In this document: one piece after another, positions 28,556 to 35,786 of the stretch
Numbering within the stretch: position 1 is the stretch's first letter
Layout of the letters: each line of letters opens with the position of its first letter
Source of the DNA: Bacteroidales bacterium
Lineage (GTDB): Bacteria; Bacteroidota; Bacteroidia; Bacteroidales; UBA3663
Direction of reading: 5' to 3'
Assembly: GCA_017618715.1 (NCBI GenBank)
Contig: JAFZTS010000031.1
Location: 1-64,000, forward strand
DNA: 64,000 nt
Program-made: the position numbers and the translations under genes
Notes under the pieces: generated by a model
Told to the model about the DNA's origin: nothing
Databases searched by the model: none
The model's input: only the letters and a program-made list of their open reading frames with translations

Positions 28556-28610
28556 CAGTGTCCTTTTTGACAAATCTAAAACAAAGACGAGTTATAACAA
28601 GTAAAAGGAG

Positions 28611-28753
28611 GTGAAAATGGCAGCGGCTTTGGCATCAATAGCCAAGCCTGGCTGCCGGAAAATGAGCAGGTCCAATACCTGCAAAAAATTGCCCTTCGGG
28701 CATAAAATAACCCAAGTCTCCGCTATTGGAGCGAGAGACGCGGCCATTTTCAC
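28611..28753 (+). ncRNA. Candidate structured RNA with five helices
   Basis: A closing helix of 11 perfect pairs joins GTGAAAATGGC (28611-28621) to GCCATTTTCAC (28743-28753). Inside are a bulged hairpin at about 28621-28654 (GGCTT-T-GGC against GCCAAGCC), GCAGGT-CCAAT-ACCTGC (28666-28682), TGCCC-TTC-GGGCA (28690-28702) and GTCTCCGCT/AGCG-A-GAGAC (28716-28739). It lies behind its own promoter in a 669-bp gap with no conventional gene. An ATG at 28617, preceded by an unusually strong AGGAGGTG, opens a 52-codon frame (to 28775) through the same sequence. The closing helix hides that ATG. It could be a small RNA, a cis-regulator of a leader peptide, or a copy of a repetitive palindromic element. 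I cannot match it to a named RNA family. Confidence 0.6.
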
Positions 28754-28834
28754 AAGAATAAGAATAGCAATATGACAAGGTTGCAAAAGACAAATGGACG
28801 AACAAATCAGAATGAATGACAATATTGCCGGTAT

Positions 28835-28866
28835 TATGCATCTGAGGAAAAAAGTCCATATCTTTG
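28835..28866 (+). promoter_or_regulatory. Promoter of the 28994 secreted-protein gene
   Basis: TATG at 28835-28838 (one mismatch), 20 nt, TATCTTTG at 28859-28866. This gives a leader of about 120 nt to the ATG at 28994. Confidence 0.72.
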
Positions 28867-28993
28867 CACCAACAAAAAACGAAAAGCATCACATGGCTTT
28901 TGTGAAAAAACATTAAATTTTCCGAGCGCTGTAGCAAAATGGATGTTTCGTTCGTCAAATGGGCAAAAAACAAACAATTAAAAAAATACGATT

Positions 28994-29548
28994 ATGAAAA
29001 CTTTAGCTCTTTCCGCAATGATGTGCCTCGTAGCAATGACCTCGACTGCACAAGTGATTACCTCCGACATCGTGAATAACGCCTATCTGTCAGTAGCTAC
29101 TTCGAACGAAGGCCAGTACGCCTACAACGTGGTTTGCGACGACAACGACTACATCACCACAATGTATGTTTATAAGAAGAACGTACGCATGAATGGTGAC
29201 ATCGATCTGAAGCCCTCCTGCCAGTATCAGTACGAATATGCTGCCGACGGCATGCTGCTCAGCCGCACAACCTATGTCTGGCACAACAACGAATGGAAGT
29301 GCACAGGACGTCTGTCCTACACGCTCACCGACGATCTCTATAGCGTTGAGTACAGCCGTTGGAACCAGAATAACAATGCTTTCGACGATGCCAGCGAAAT
29401 GATGACCTACTCACTTCTGCCCGACTATTCTGCCTCGAACATCAGCTGCTTCCTCCGCAATCGTGGCGGCGATGCCTACCAGCTGGCTTGGGAAATCACT
29501 CTGATCGGACAACCCATCTACTTCCACGAGTTGCTTGCTGTAAAGTGA
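28994..29548 (+). CDS. Secreted protein, DUF3836-like
   Basis: This 184-residue protein has a signal peptide (MKTLALSAMMCLVAMTSTAQ) and a mature part dominated by short Tyr/Trp/Asn-rich repeats of the form YxYxxDGMLxxxTxYxWHNNEWKxxG. That pattern resembles the small Bacteroidales family DUF3836; the family call is from memory of the pattern and moderate. The protein is probably an all-beta periplasmic or surface protein of unknown function. It has its own promoter and terminator. Confidence 0.7.
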   Translation: MKTLALSAMMCLVAMTSTAQVITSDIVNNAYLSVATSNEGQYAYNVVCDDNDYITTMYVYKKNVRMNGDIDLKPSCQYQYEYAADGMLLSRTTYVWHNNEWKCTGRLSYTLTDDLYSVEYSRWNQNNNAFDDASEMMTYSLLPDYSASNISCFLRNRGGDAYQLAWEITLIGQPIYFHELLAVK

Positions 29549-29568
29549 TTCGTTCTACATAACTCCCC

Positions 29569-29620
29569 AATGATTCGGGCGAAATCTTCCAGCCGGTAGG
29601 ATGATTTCGCCCGAATCATT
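29569..29620. terminator. Long hairpin terminator between convergent genes
   Basis: AATGATTCGGGCGAAATC pairs perfectly over 18 bp with its complement at 29603-29620, with a 16-nt loop. It ends the 28994 gene and lies 28 nt beyond the hipA stop on the other strand, so it can serve both. Confidence 0.9.
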
Positions 29621-29647
29621 GTATGGCTTTGAGGGTTTTAAAAAGGA

Positions 29648-30928
29648 TTACAGGTTCAATAGCATATCTGTACGAATTGCTTCTATCATAGATGCTGGAA
29701 CCTCATTTTCCTTGGCAAGAGCCGGCCAATGCGATGCGGCCTCGCATACCTCATCTATAATTGATGCGGCTTCCTTTATGTTGTTATGGCTCGCAAACTC
29801 CATCAGGTCTTGACGGCCAAGATTGTCATACTTGCCGTTGATTGACATCTGATGTGTCGCCGTCCAACCGCCTTCGGGGTTATAGGCATATCCCATATCG
29901 TAAGCGGGTGACAGCCGCCACTTGCCATCTTCTCCCATCAGGAACGAGATATTCTTGGTGTGGTCATCCTGATTGCGCACCACGACGTTGAAAACCATGC
30001 GTCGGAACATTTCCGTAGCCTCCGAGTAGGACAGACGTAACGCACGCATAACATTGAATGCCTGTTCGTAAGAATAGGCCCGATGCAGCCGATAATCGTA
30101 ATGGGCGATGCCGCAAAGCGTTTGCATGTGAATCTTCCTGCCGTCTTTCCTGTCGAAGCGTTTCGTTAGGAAATGTGCCCGTCCGTTTTCTTCAATAAGC
30201 GAACACTCGGACATTTCGATGCCACAAGCTTTTGCCAACTTATAGAAGGAGTATTCCAGACGACCGAAATTCTCTGTCGCCTTGAACCCTGCTTTTGCCG
30301 TTACGCCATCCAATTTGATGAGGTAATAGTCAAAACCCGCAGGAGCCTCCACCTGACCTGAGCGTACTTCACCTGTATCATGGTTGTAGGCAATGATGGC
30401 CTTGGCACGCTGACCTCCTGCTGAAGTGCCCAGACGAAGTATCTCGGCGATGGCCTTTTTCTTGTCATCATTCAGATTCGTGCCGAACGAGGTTTTCTCG
30501 CTCAGTGCCTCTTTCGCCACATTGACCAGGGAGTCGATCTCAAACCTGGCATGTGTGTCGTAGTCAATATCCATTGCAGGTTCAAACTCCAAGGCTCCCA
30601 TGCAGCGTTTGCCCAAGAAGCATAGGGTTTCAATGGGATTGCTGCTTGTTCTGCCAGTCAAGGCAAGCCATCGGTCGAACAAGGCACGACCGTAGGTGTC
30701 GGGAAGGGAATCGGCCAACATCCCAGGCAATCCCCTGAAGGTCTCCCTGTCGAGATTGGAAAAGGAATAAACACGCCCTTCACGCACAGGCATCATGATA
30801 GGCGAGGGTTCGATCTCCCGCTGCACAAAACTGCTGTCATATTCAAATCGGACAATCCCGTATTGTTCGTCCCATCGGAAAGTACCGACGGGATAGCCGA
30901 ACATGGTTGCCATAGCTACATCTACCAT
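29648..30928 (-). CDS. hipA: HipA-family serine/threonine kinase toxin
   Basis: This 426-residue protein has the full HipA plan. The N-terminal subdomain-1 region (FGYPVGTFRWDEQ... FRGLPGMLADSLPDTYGRALFDRWL) covers about 8-90. The Gly-rich loop is GTSAGGQRAKA (about 167-177). The kinase core has VVRNQDDHTKNISFL (about 313-327, catalytic Asp and metal-binding Asn) and LSPAYDMGY (activation/metal Asp). In E. coli HipA phosphorylates glutamyl-tRNA synthetase and halts growth; the target here is unknown. It overlaps hipB by 7 nt, so the two are translationally coupled. All key residues are present, so it is probably active. Confidence 0.92.
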   Translation of the reverse strand: MVDVAMATMFGYPVGTFRWDEQYGIVRFEYDSSFVQREIEPSPIMMPVREGRVYSFSNLDRETFRGLPGMLADSLPDTYGRALFDRWLALTGRTSSNPIETLCFLGKRCMGALEFEPAMDIDYDTHARFEIDSLVNVAKEALSEKTSFGTNLNDDKKKAIAEILRLGTSAGGQRAKAIIAYNHDTGEVRSGQVEAPAGFDYYLIKLDGVTAKAGFKATENFGRLEYSFYKLAKACGIEMSECSLIEENGRAHFLTKRFDRKDGRKIHMQTLCGIAHYDYRLHRAYSYEQAFNVMRALRLSYSEATEMFRRMVFNVVVRNQDDHTKNISFLMGEDGKWRLSPAYDMGYAYNPEGGWTATHQMSINGKYDNLGRQDLMEFASHNNIKEAASIIDEVCEAASHWPALAKENEVPASMIEAIRTDMLLNL

Positions 30929-31269
30929 GTCGATTCTTCTTTATTGGTGTTGTTCAATTTTCCTGCTGCCCGCTTTCGAACGTTTGTCTTCGACGACTGA
31001 ACGAGTTTGTAGTATTCGTTCGGACTCAGTTGCTCTTCTTCCACAAGCGGTTGTAGGACTTCGAGCCGTCCCAATATTCGCATCACCCTCAGCAGCGAGT
31101 CAAACGAGCCTATCTCTCCCTTCTCAATCTTCTTGATGGAGGAAAGCGACACGTCGGCGGCTTCCGACAGGCTTTGCTGGGTGATGTTCTGCTTAAGTCT
31201 GATTGTCTTCAGTTTCTCCCCAATCCTACGAAGGATAGTGGAATCAGAGAACATATAAATATCATCCAT
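30922..31269 (-). CDS. hipB: HipB-like XRE-family antitoxin/repressor
   Basis: This 115-residue protein has a helix-turn-helix of the Cro/C1 type at about residues 15-70 (LKTIRLKQNITQQSLSEAADVSLSSIKKIEKGE). The C-terminal tail is basic and flexible. It is encoded directly upstream of hipA and overlaps it, the standard antitoxin-toxin order in which HipB binds both HipA and the operon promoter. A minus-strand TATATTTG lies at 31298-31305 and is the likely -7 element. Confidence 0.88.
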   Translation of the reverse strand: MDDIYMFSDSTILRRIGEKLKTIRLKQNITQQSLSEAADVSLSSIKKIEKGEIGSFDSLLRVMRILGRLEVLQPLVEEEQLSPNEYYKLVQSSKTNVRKRAAGKLNNTNKEESTW

Positions 31270-31297
31270 AATAGTTTTATTTTGAACTTTTACGGTG

Positions 31298-31305
31298 CAA
31301 ATATA
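31298..31305 (-). promoter_or_regulatory. -7 element of the hipBA promoter
   Basis: TATATTTG on the minus strand, 29 bp before the hipB start. No good TTTG lies at the normal distance, which fits a weak or activator/repressor-controlled promoter. Confidence 0.55.
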
Positions 31306-31448
31306 GTAATAATCGTTTAATTCTAAACCATTATCCGTGTTATTCTTCGGATTATTCCTCTCTTTTATTCGGAAACGTGGAATATGTAAACAATAAATGG
31401 CAATTCAAGGGCTACGGACATCATATTTGGAGTATGCCGCTTCATGCG

Positions 31449-31488
31449 TGTCAAATTTTTAGACACAATGCTGTATAAATTTTAGACA
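31449..31488 (+). promoter_or_regulatory. Paired 17-bp elements upstream of permease 2
   Basis: TGTCAAATTTTTAGACA at 31449-31465 is identical to the first element of permease 1. TGTATAAATTTTAGACA at 31472-31488 is the diverged second one. The starts are again 23 bp apart, and the second lies 43 bp before the -33 element at 31515. Confidence 0.75.
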
Positions 31489-31514
31489 ATCGACCTTCGA
31501 GGAGGGCAAAAGTC

Positions 31515-31546
31515 TTGGTTGAATGAATTGTTTGGCGTATCTTTGT
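31515..31546 (+). promoter_or_regulatory. Promoter of the permease 2 - ATPase operon
   Basis: CTTG at 31515-31518 (one mismatch), 20 nt, TATCTTTG at 31539-31546. The leader to the ATG at 31569 is about 16 nt, as short as that of permease 1. Confidence 0.8.
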
Positions 31547-31568
31547 GGCAGAAAAAATGAAATAGAAT

Positions 31569-33974
31569 ATGGATGTATTCAGAAATATAATGTATATGGC
31601 TCGTCGATTCAAGACGGCAACGCTATTGAACCTCATGGGACTGGCGGTGGCTTTTGCGGCTCTCTTTCTGTTCCTGACGCAGGTTGAATACAGTGCTAGC
31701 TTCAACAGGAGCATCCCGAAGGCCGAACGGGTGATGCGCGTGGAATCGATGATGAACGATGCGCCATGGAGTACCCATAACAGTGTGCCTATGCTTGAGA
31801 TGATGATCGAGATGCCTGAGGTGGAATCGGGTACCTTGTTCTCAATCAAGGGCTATACGGCTGAATTCTTTATGGGCACGAACTCCGTGGAATGGGATTG
31901 GGCCAGGGTGCGCAAAGAGACGTCATTGGAGCCATTCGGTGCCGTTTGTCTCGATGGCAAGCTAAGCTGGAAAGATGATACTGACAGTGGTGTCATTATC
32001 CCTGCCTCGTTGGCCCAGCGCTTCCTGGGTACCACGATGGCTGCCGGTCACTACCTTTGGAACGGTAAGGATAGTTTGCAGATAATGGGTGTCTATCAGG
32101 ACTTCCCCGACAACTGCTGTGTAGATAATATGATCTATTCGTCCATGGGTGATGAGGGCAAGTCCGATTTCAGCGAATGGAGCTATGTGGGTTACCTGCG
32201 ACTCCATGGAACGGCTGACGTGGAGGCCTTTAGAAGTGATTTCCCGGAAAGGGTCAAATCGATGTTTCGCAAAAGGATATTGGCCGAGAATGCCGAAGAG
32301 TATAATAATGCTACTCCGGAAGAACGTGCGGAGATCGACCAGCAGCTGGATAGGGCGGTTGGCGCTCATCACTTCCGAGTCACCCCGATCACCGAGACCT
32401 ACTTCTCGGGCATTGACGATGACGATCGAGGCAACCGAACCGTTCACCTCATCCTGATATGGGCCTGCATCATCGTTGTAGTGGTGGCAGCCATCAACTT
32501 CCTCAACTTCACCTTGGCCGAGAGTCCGATGCGTGTGAAGGGAGTCAATACCCGCCGCGTGCTGGGCAGCTCATTGACGAGTCTGCGACTGGGCCTGATT
32601 GGCGAGACCGTGGTCGTTGCGCTGCTGGCCTTCCTGATCGGAATGCTTATCGTCCACCTGCTTACCCGATGGACAGCCATTACCACGTTGGCGCAGGGCA
32701 GCATCGAGCTACAGGATCATCTGCCACTCCTGGGGTTGACAGCAGTGGTCGCCTTGGCTACAGGCATCGTGGCTGGCGTTTATCCCGCCTGGTTCGTTAC
32801 CTCGTTCCAACCTGCCATGGCATTGAAGGGAGCATTTGGGTTGACACCACGCGGACGCTACATGCGCACCCTGCTGGTGAGTCTGCAAATCACAATCAGT
32901 CTTGTGCTGGTCACCTATATCGGTATCCTGCTCCTTCAAAGCCGATACATCTATCATTCGGACTATGGCTTTGACAAGGATGAACTCTGCTACGCCAAGC
33001 TCTCGGCAGAATTATTACCGAAGAAGGATGCCATCCGTGCCGAACTGCTCGGTTTGGGTGGTGTGAAGGATGTCAGCTATTCCAGTTTCGTGCTCGGCAG
33101 TTCGACCTCGTATATGGGTTGGGGACGGGCAAGTGGCGACAAGAGCGTCTCATTCACATGCATGCCTGTAGATTGTCACTACCTGCGCACCATGGGTATC
33201 GAGGTCATCGAGGGACGCGACTTCAATGAACACGACAGCGACTGCTACATCATCAACGAGGCAGCACGCAAGCGTTGGAGTTGGGTGGAGATGGATAAGA
33301 AGCTGTTGGATGGAGATCTGCCCGTCATCGGTGTATGCGAGAACATACGTTATGCCAGCATCCATCAGGACCGTGCAGTTGATCCTGTGGCCTTCATCAT
33401 CATGGGCGAAAGTTATGCCAGTTGGGGAGACCGTTTGGGTATGCTGAATGTGCGCCTTGCCGCCGGAACCGACAAGATGGCCCTGCGTCAGCAGATTCGC
33501 GACAAACTCATCGAGATGGGAGATGGAAGCGCTGTGGAGGTGCATTTCCTCGACGAACAGTTGGAGCGACTCTACCAGGATGAGTTCCGTTTCATTCGCC
33601 AGGTGATAGTCTTCAGTATCATTTGTCTCATCATCACGCTCATCGGCGTGTTCTGCCTGACGATGTTCGAGACAGAGTATCGTCGCAAGGAAATTGGCAT
33701 ACGCAAGGTGTTCGGTTCCACCGAGGGACAGATTGTAGGGTTATTGACAAGCCGCTATGCGCAACTTCTGCTCGTTGCCTTCGTCATTGCAGTTCCTTTG
33801 AGCTGGTATATGGGCAGTCAGTGGCTCCAGAGCTTCGTGGAGCGTACCACAATCCATTGGTGGCTCTTCCCGGCTGCATTGCTGCTTGTGGGCCTTGTCA
33901 CCCTCCTTACTGCGGCCATGCAAGGTTGGCGTGCAGCTACAGAGAATCCCATCAATAGCATCAAGACTGAATAA
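31569..33974 (+). CDS. ABC transporter permease, MacB/FtsX type (2)
   Basis: This 801-residue protein has the same two-module plan as permease 1: a TM helix at about 17-38, a MacB_PCD periplasmic domain, an FtsX block at about 295-415, a TM helix near 440, a second periplasmic domain and a terminal FtsX block (about 680-795) ending ATENPINSIKTE. The C-terminal motif NPI(E/N)xIKTE is shared with permease 1. It is followed 48 nt later by its ATPase gene. Substrate unknown; such systems export peptides, lipids or toxic compounds, or act on the cell envelope. Confidence 0.92.
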   Translation: MDVFRNIMYMARRFKTATLLNLMGLAVAFAALFLFLTQVEYSASFNRSIPKAERVMRVESMMNDAPWSTHNSVPMLEMMIEMPEVESGTLFSIKGYTAEFFMGTNSVEWDWARVRKETSLEPFGAVCLDGKLSWKDDTDSGVIIPASLAQRFLGTTMAAGHYLWNGKDSLQIMGVYQDFPDNCCVDNMIYSSMGDEGKSDFSEWSYVGYLRLHGTADVEAFRSDFPERVKSMFRKRILAENAEEYNNATPEERAEIDQQLDRAVGAHHFRVTPITETYFSGIDDDDRGNRTVHLILIWACIIVVVVAAINFLNFTLAESPMRVKGVNTRRVLGSSLTSLRLGLIGETVVVALLAFLIGMLIVHLLTRWTAITTLAQGSIELQDHLPLLGLTAVVALATGIVAGVYPAWFVTSFQPAMALKGAFGLTPRGRYMRTLLVSLQITISLVLVTYIGILLLQSRYIYHSDYGFDKDELCYAKLSAELLPKKDAIRAELLGLGGVKDVSYSSFVLGSSTSYMGWGRASGDKSVSFTCMPVDCHYLRTMGIEVIEGRDFNEHDSDCYIINEAARKRWSWVEMDKKLLDGDLPVIGVCENIRYASIHQDRAVDPVAFIIMGESYASWGDRLGMLNVRLAAGTDKMALRQQIRDKLIEMGDGSAVEVHFLDEQLERLYQDEFRFIRQVIVFSIICLIITLIGVFCLTMFETEYRRKEIGIRKVFGSTEGQIVGLLTSRYAQLLLVAFVIAVPLSWYMGSQWLQSFVERTTIHWWLFPAALLLVGLVTLLTAAMQGWRAATENPINSIKTE

Positions 33975-33979
33975 AGGCA

Positions 33980-34013
33980 AATTGTTAATTGAAAAAAATT
34001 AATTGTTAATTGA
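33980..34013. repeat. Direct repeat AATTGTTAATTGA, two copies
   Basis: 13-bp copies at 33980-33992 and 34001-34013, 21 bp apart, fill the gap between the permease 2 stop (33974) and the ATPase start (34023). Another example of a short repeat right after a stop codon. Confidence 0.8.
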
Positions 34014-34022
34014 TATACGATT

Positions 34023-34697
34023 ATGATCAAGATTGAGAATCTTACAAAGATCTTCCGTACGGAAGAGGTGGAGACAGTGGCGCTCGATGGCGTATGTCTG
34101 AGTGTTGAACAGGGCGAGTTTGTGGCCATCATGGGCCCCAGCGGCTGCGGCAAATCGACGTTGCTCAATATCATGGGATTGCTCGACAATCCCACTTCGG
34201 GCAGTTACCTGCTCGATGGCGAGGAGGTGGGACACCTGAAGGAGAGCCAGCGCACTTCGGTCCGCAAGGGAAAGATCGGCTTCGTGTTCCAGAGCTTCAA
34301 CCTCATCGACGAGCTGAACGTCGAGGAGAATATCGAACTGCCCCTCAAGTATATCGGAGTGCCCCAGAAGGAGCGTCGCGAGCGTGTGGTGGAAATCCTG
34401 CGCCGCCTCGAATTGAGCCATCGTGCCAAGCACTATCCGCAGCAGCTCAGCGGTGGTCAGCAGCAACGTGTGGCTATTGCCCGTGCCGTGGTGATGAATC
34501 CGAAGCTCATCCTCGCCGACGAGCCCACGGGTAACCTCGACTCGAAGAACGGCCTCGAAGTGATGCAGCTGCTCACTCAGCTCAACAACGAGGGCACGAC
34601 CATCGTCATGGTAACCCACTCGCAGCGTGATGCCGGCTTTGCACAGCGCATCATCAACCTGCTCGACGGTCAGATTGTTCCCGAAGCTAGGCTTTGA
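34023..34697 (+). CDS. ABC transporter ATPase, LolD/MacB type
   Basis: This 224-residue ATPase has Walker [10 protein letters not shown] (about 38-46), Q-loop VFQSFNL, signature [14 protein letters not shown], Walker [13 protein letters not shown] and the H-loop [12 protein letters not shown] and the size place it in the LolD/MacB/FtsE-like group that energises FtsX-type permeases. It is cotranscribed with permease 2 and is the only ATPase available in the window for permease 1. Confidence 0.95.
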   Translation: MIKIENLTKIFRTEEVETVALDGVCLSVEQGEFVAIMGPSGCGKSTLLNIMGLLDNPTSGSYLLDGEEVGHLKESQRTSVRKGKIGFVFQSFNLIDELNVEENIELPLKYIGVPQKERRERVVEILRRLELSHRAKHYPQQLSGGQQQRVAIARAVVMNPKLILADEPTGNLDSKNGLEVMQLLTQLNNEGTTIVMVTHSQRDAGFAQRIINLLDGQIVPEARL

Positions 34698-34781
34698 TTG
34701 AAGAAAAGACTGTGTTTTATATGCACGCGAAAAGAACTTCAAACGTGTTTTTTCAAGGTTTTTGTTTTTAAATGTAGAGAA

Positions 34782-34818
34782 AGGGCAGATGAACTCTGCG
34801 AAGAAGTCCATCTGCCCT
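34782..34818 (+). terminator. Hairpin after the ABC ATPase gene
   Basis: AGGGCAGATG pairs with CATCTGCCCT, a 10-bp stem with a 17-nt loop. There is no T-run after it, so termination efficiency is uncertain. Confidence 0.55.
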
Positions 34819-34856
34819 AAATTGTAATTGTAATAGTATTTATTGGACACATTGTG

Positions 34857-34884
34857 ACAGGTGCATCTGCGAAGATGCGCCTGT
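34857..34884 (+). other. 12-bp hairpin with GCGA tetraloop
   Basis: ACAGGTGCATCT pairs with AGATGCGCCTGT (one G-T wobble) around a GNRA tetraloop, GCGA. It lies 55 nt before the L,D-transpeptidase start and is followed by TGATTGTTTACCTTTT. It could be the real terminator of the ABC operon or a leader structure. Confidence 0.6.
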
Positions 34885-34939
34885 TGATTGTTTACCTTTT
34901 GCCCCAATTCAACACATATAATCGAAAAAATGATTTGGT

Positions 34940-35596
34940 ATGAATGAAATAAAGTTTTTGTTCAAATTGGTTTTTGCTGTAGCATTGGCTGCTGTTGTCG
35001 GCTTCTTTGGTTATTGGGGTTACAAATACTATGTTTGTCAGGGTCCGAATGCCCGATTGGGTGGTGATTATACGGAGTTTCTTGGCAAATGTGCCATTGA
35101 GGCGAAGGATTATGCAAGGGTGAGGAATCTGAATGACCGCTACTGTATCTTCGTCGATTACAGTATCCCCAGCGGGACACCCAGGGTTTTCGTGTGGTCG
35201 TTCGAGAAGGAGAAGGTCGTGTATAAAACTTATACGATGCATGGTCCCGGCATGGGTAGCACGGCTGAGAAGCCGGTCTTCAGCAATTTGCCTGGCAGCA
35301 AATGTTCTTCACTTGGGCATTTTGCTGTGACGAAGGTTCATGGTACGCGAAACAAGCGAGGGTTCCGTATCAAAGGGTTGGACATCGCCAACAAAACCGC
35401 CTACGCCCGTGGCCTGATGATACATCGTGCCAAATGGGTCGATACGAACTGCTGGCGCGAATACATCCCCCTGCAGCCCAAATGCTGCTTGGGTTGCATC
35501 ACTGTTTCTTCGAAGGGAATGAATTATCTGGAGAAGTTGATTAAGGGGGAGGAGAAACAGATCCTGCTTTGGTCGTTCACGTCGGAATCTAGTTGA
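34940..35596 (+). CDS. L,D-transpeptidase catalytic-domain protein
   Basis: This 218-residue protein has an N-terminal membrane anchor (about 8-28). The catalytic part resembles the YkuD_2 murein L,D-transpeptidase group: FVDYSIPSGTPRVFVWSF for the first strands, GLMIHRAKW with the conserved His (about 162), and CCLGCITVS with the catalytic Cys preceded by Gly (about 191). These enzymes make 3-3 cross-links or attach proteins to peptidoglycan. The usual HGC or WGC before the Cys is LGC here. An inverted repeat covers the stop codon. Confidence 0.8.
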   Translation: MNEIKFLFKLVFAVALAAVVGFFGYWGYKYYVCQGPNARLGGDYTEFLGKCAIEAKDYARVRNLNDRYCIFVDYSIPSGTPRVFVWSFEKEKVVYKTYTMHGPGMGSTAEKPVFSNLPGSKCSSLGHFAVTKVHGTRNKRGFRIKGLDIANKTAYARGLMIHRAKWVDTNCWREYIPLQPKCCLGCITVSSKGMNYLEKLIKGEEKQILLWSFTSESS

Positions 35597-35614
35597 GCAT
35601 CTGCTCAACTAGAT
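35587..35614 (+). terminator. Inverted repeat spanning the L,D-transpeptidase stop codon
   Basis: ATCTAGTTGAGC pairs perfectly with GCTCAACTAGAT, a 12-bp stem with a 4-nt loop ATCT. The TGA at 35594-35596 is inside the 5' arm. There is no T-run, so it may act on transcript stability rather than termination. Confidence 0.65.
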
Positions 35615-35620
35615 GGATAA

Positions 35621-35660
35621 TAAGGGATATTTGGGGATATTAGAGGATGTTAAGGGACAT
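35621..35660. repeat. 10-bp imperfect tandem repeat, 4 units
   Basis: TAAGGGATAT, TTGGGGATAT, TAGAGGATGT and TAAGGGACAT follow each other without gaps, 25 nt after the L,D-transpeptidase stop and before the promoter at 35721. Confidence 0.75.
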
Positions 35661-35720
35661 TACCTTCAACTTGTAGAAATCGGATTCCAAGAACATTCTA
35701 CTAAAAAAGTCGGGTGAATA

Positions 35721-35752
35721 TTTGCAGTATTCAAGAATTTTGCATACCTTTG
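35721..35752 (+). promoter_or_regulatory. Promoter of the lipoprotein esterase gene
   Basis: TTTG at 35721-35724, 20 nt, TACCTTTG at 35745-35752. The leader is about 28 nt. Confidence 0.85.
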
Positions 35753-35786
35753 CCGCGCTACTTCCCGCATTTGTTATCCTTTATAT

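Noticed and set aside
28635..28973. 112-codon minus-strand frame in the 28.3-29.0 kb gap
   Set aside because: It crosses the structured element and the promoter of the 28994 gene, with no start signal or motif.
33999..34907. 302-codon frame antisense to the ABC ATPase gene
   Set aside because: Shadow of the ATPase gene, which carries every ABC motif.
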